40,132 bases of DNA, taken from assembly GCA_024403455.1 (NCBI GenBank), contig JAKSRR010000021.1, positions 1 to 40,132 on the forward strand, written 5' to 3'. The stretch is from Lachnospiraceae bacterium (GTDB lineage: Bacteria; Bacillota; Clostridia; Lachnospirales; Lachnospiraceae). Made by a program: the position numbers and the translations under genes. Under the pieces are notes generated by a model. It saw only the letters and a list, made by a program, of their open reading frames with translations, had not been told where the DNA came from and made no database searches. Positions 39,910-40,132 of this stretch are shown piece after piece. Numbering within the stretch: position 1 is the stretch's first letter; each line of letters starts with the position of its first letter.

Positions 39910-40132
<223 letters not shown>

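Overview
This window reads as a chromosomal segment of a low-to-moderate GC clostridial Firmicute, most likely a Lachnospiraceae member. The reasons are the start of a 16S rRNA gene at the right edge, strong GGAGG-type ribosome binding sites, many extended -10 promoters (TGnTATAAT), a dnaX-ybaB-recR block, a two-gene SufBC system, and a high-molecular-weight rubredoxin typical of anaerobes. I see no phage, insertion sequence, CRISPR array or plasmid gene; almost all of it is ordinary chromosomal coding sequence.

Layout. 1-5.1 kb: the tail of an HD-GYP protein, a MalY/PatB-type PLP enzyme, two unassigned small genes, a 42-codon charged ORF, a short-chain dehydrogenase, a probable gene remnant and a DMT permease. 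5.2-10.5 kb: a four-gene module (FtsX-type permease, ATPase, response regulator, histidine kinase) bounded by terminators on both sides. 10.6-14.3 kb: flavin reductase-rubredoxin, a QueD-like protein with a zinc ribbon, a DtxR-type repressor facing a multi-span membrane protein across a shared inverted repeat, an AlkD-like repair protein and a hotdog thioesterase. 14.5-22.8 kb: a lipoprotein, a 1239-residue GH2 glycosidase, galE, and a lipoprotein/TPR-MORN membrane pair. 22.8-29.6 kb: nadA, a DUF3006-like small protein with a second DMT permease, an SH3-NlpC/P60 hydrolase, a CapA-like lipoprotein and the suf pair. 29.6-35.9 kb: tRNA-Ser, pfk, dnaX-ybaB-recR, galM and a DUF5711-like protein. 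35.9-39.6 kb: an ABC-2 exporter with one ATPase and two permeases. 39.6 kb to the end: rRNA promoter, structured leader and the 5' part of 16S.

How the genes fit together. The GH2 enzyme, galE and galM suggest intracellular handling of beta-galactosides and galactose. The permease/ATPase/RR/HK module looks like an envelope-stress or peptide-responsive system. nadA and sufBC are linked in function because quinolinate synthase needs a [4Fe-4S] cluster, although they are not in one operon. Several conventional gene starts had to be moved downstream because the longest reading frame begins inside a promoter or terminator (544, 5235, 20198, 25079, 35917).

The most unusual signals are regulatory. 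There is a perfect 15-bp inverted repeat fused to the galE promoter, a 15-bp palindrome between divergent capA and suf promoters, and an inverted repeat whose arms cover both -35 regions between the DtxR-type gene and the membrane protein gene. There is also an 11-codon leader ORF ahead of pfk. Among proteins, the QueD-like protein lacks the usual catalytic Cys, and the phosphofructokinase mixes ATP-type and PPi-type diagnostic residues. I did not find a clearly new multi-gene defence or biosynthetic system; the best candidates for undescribed function are the unassigned pairs at 1752-2814 and 20198-22772.
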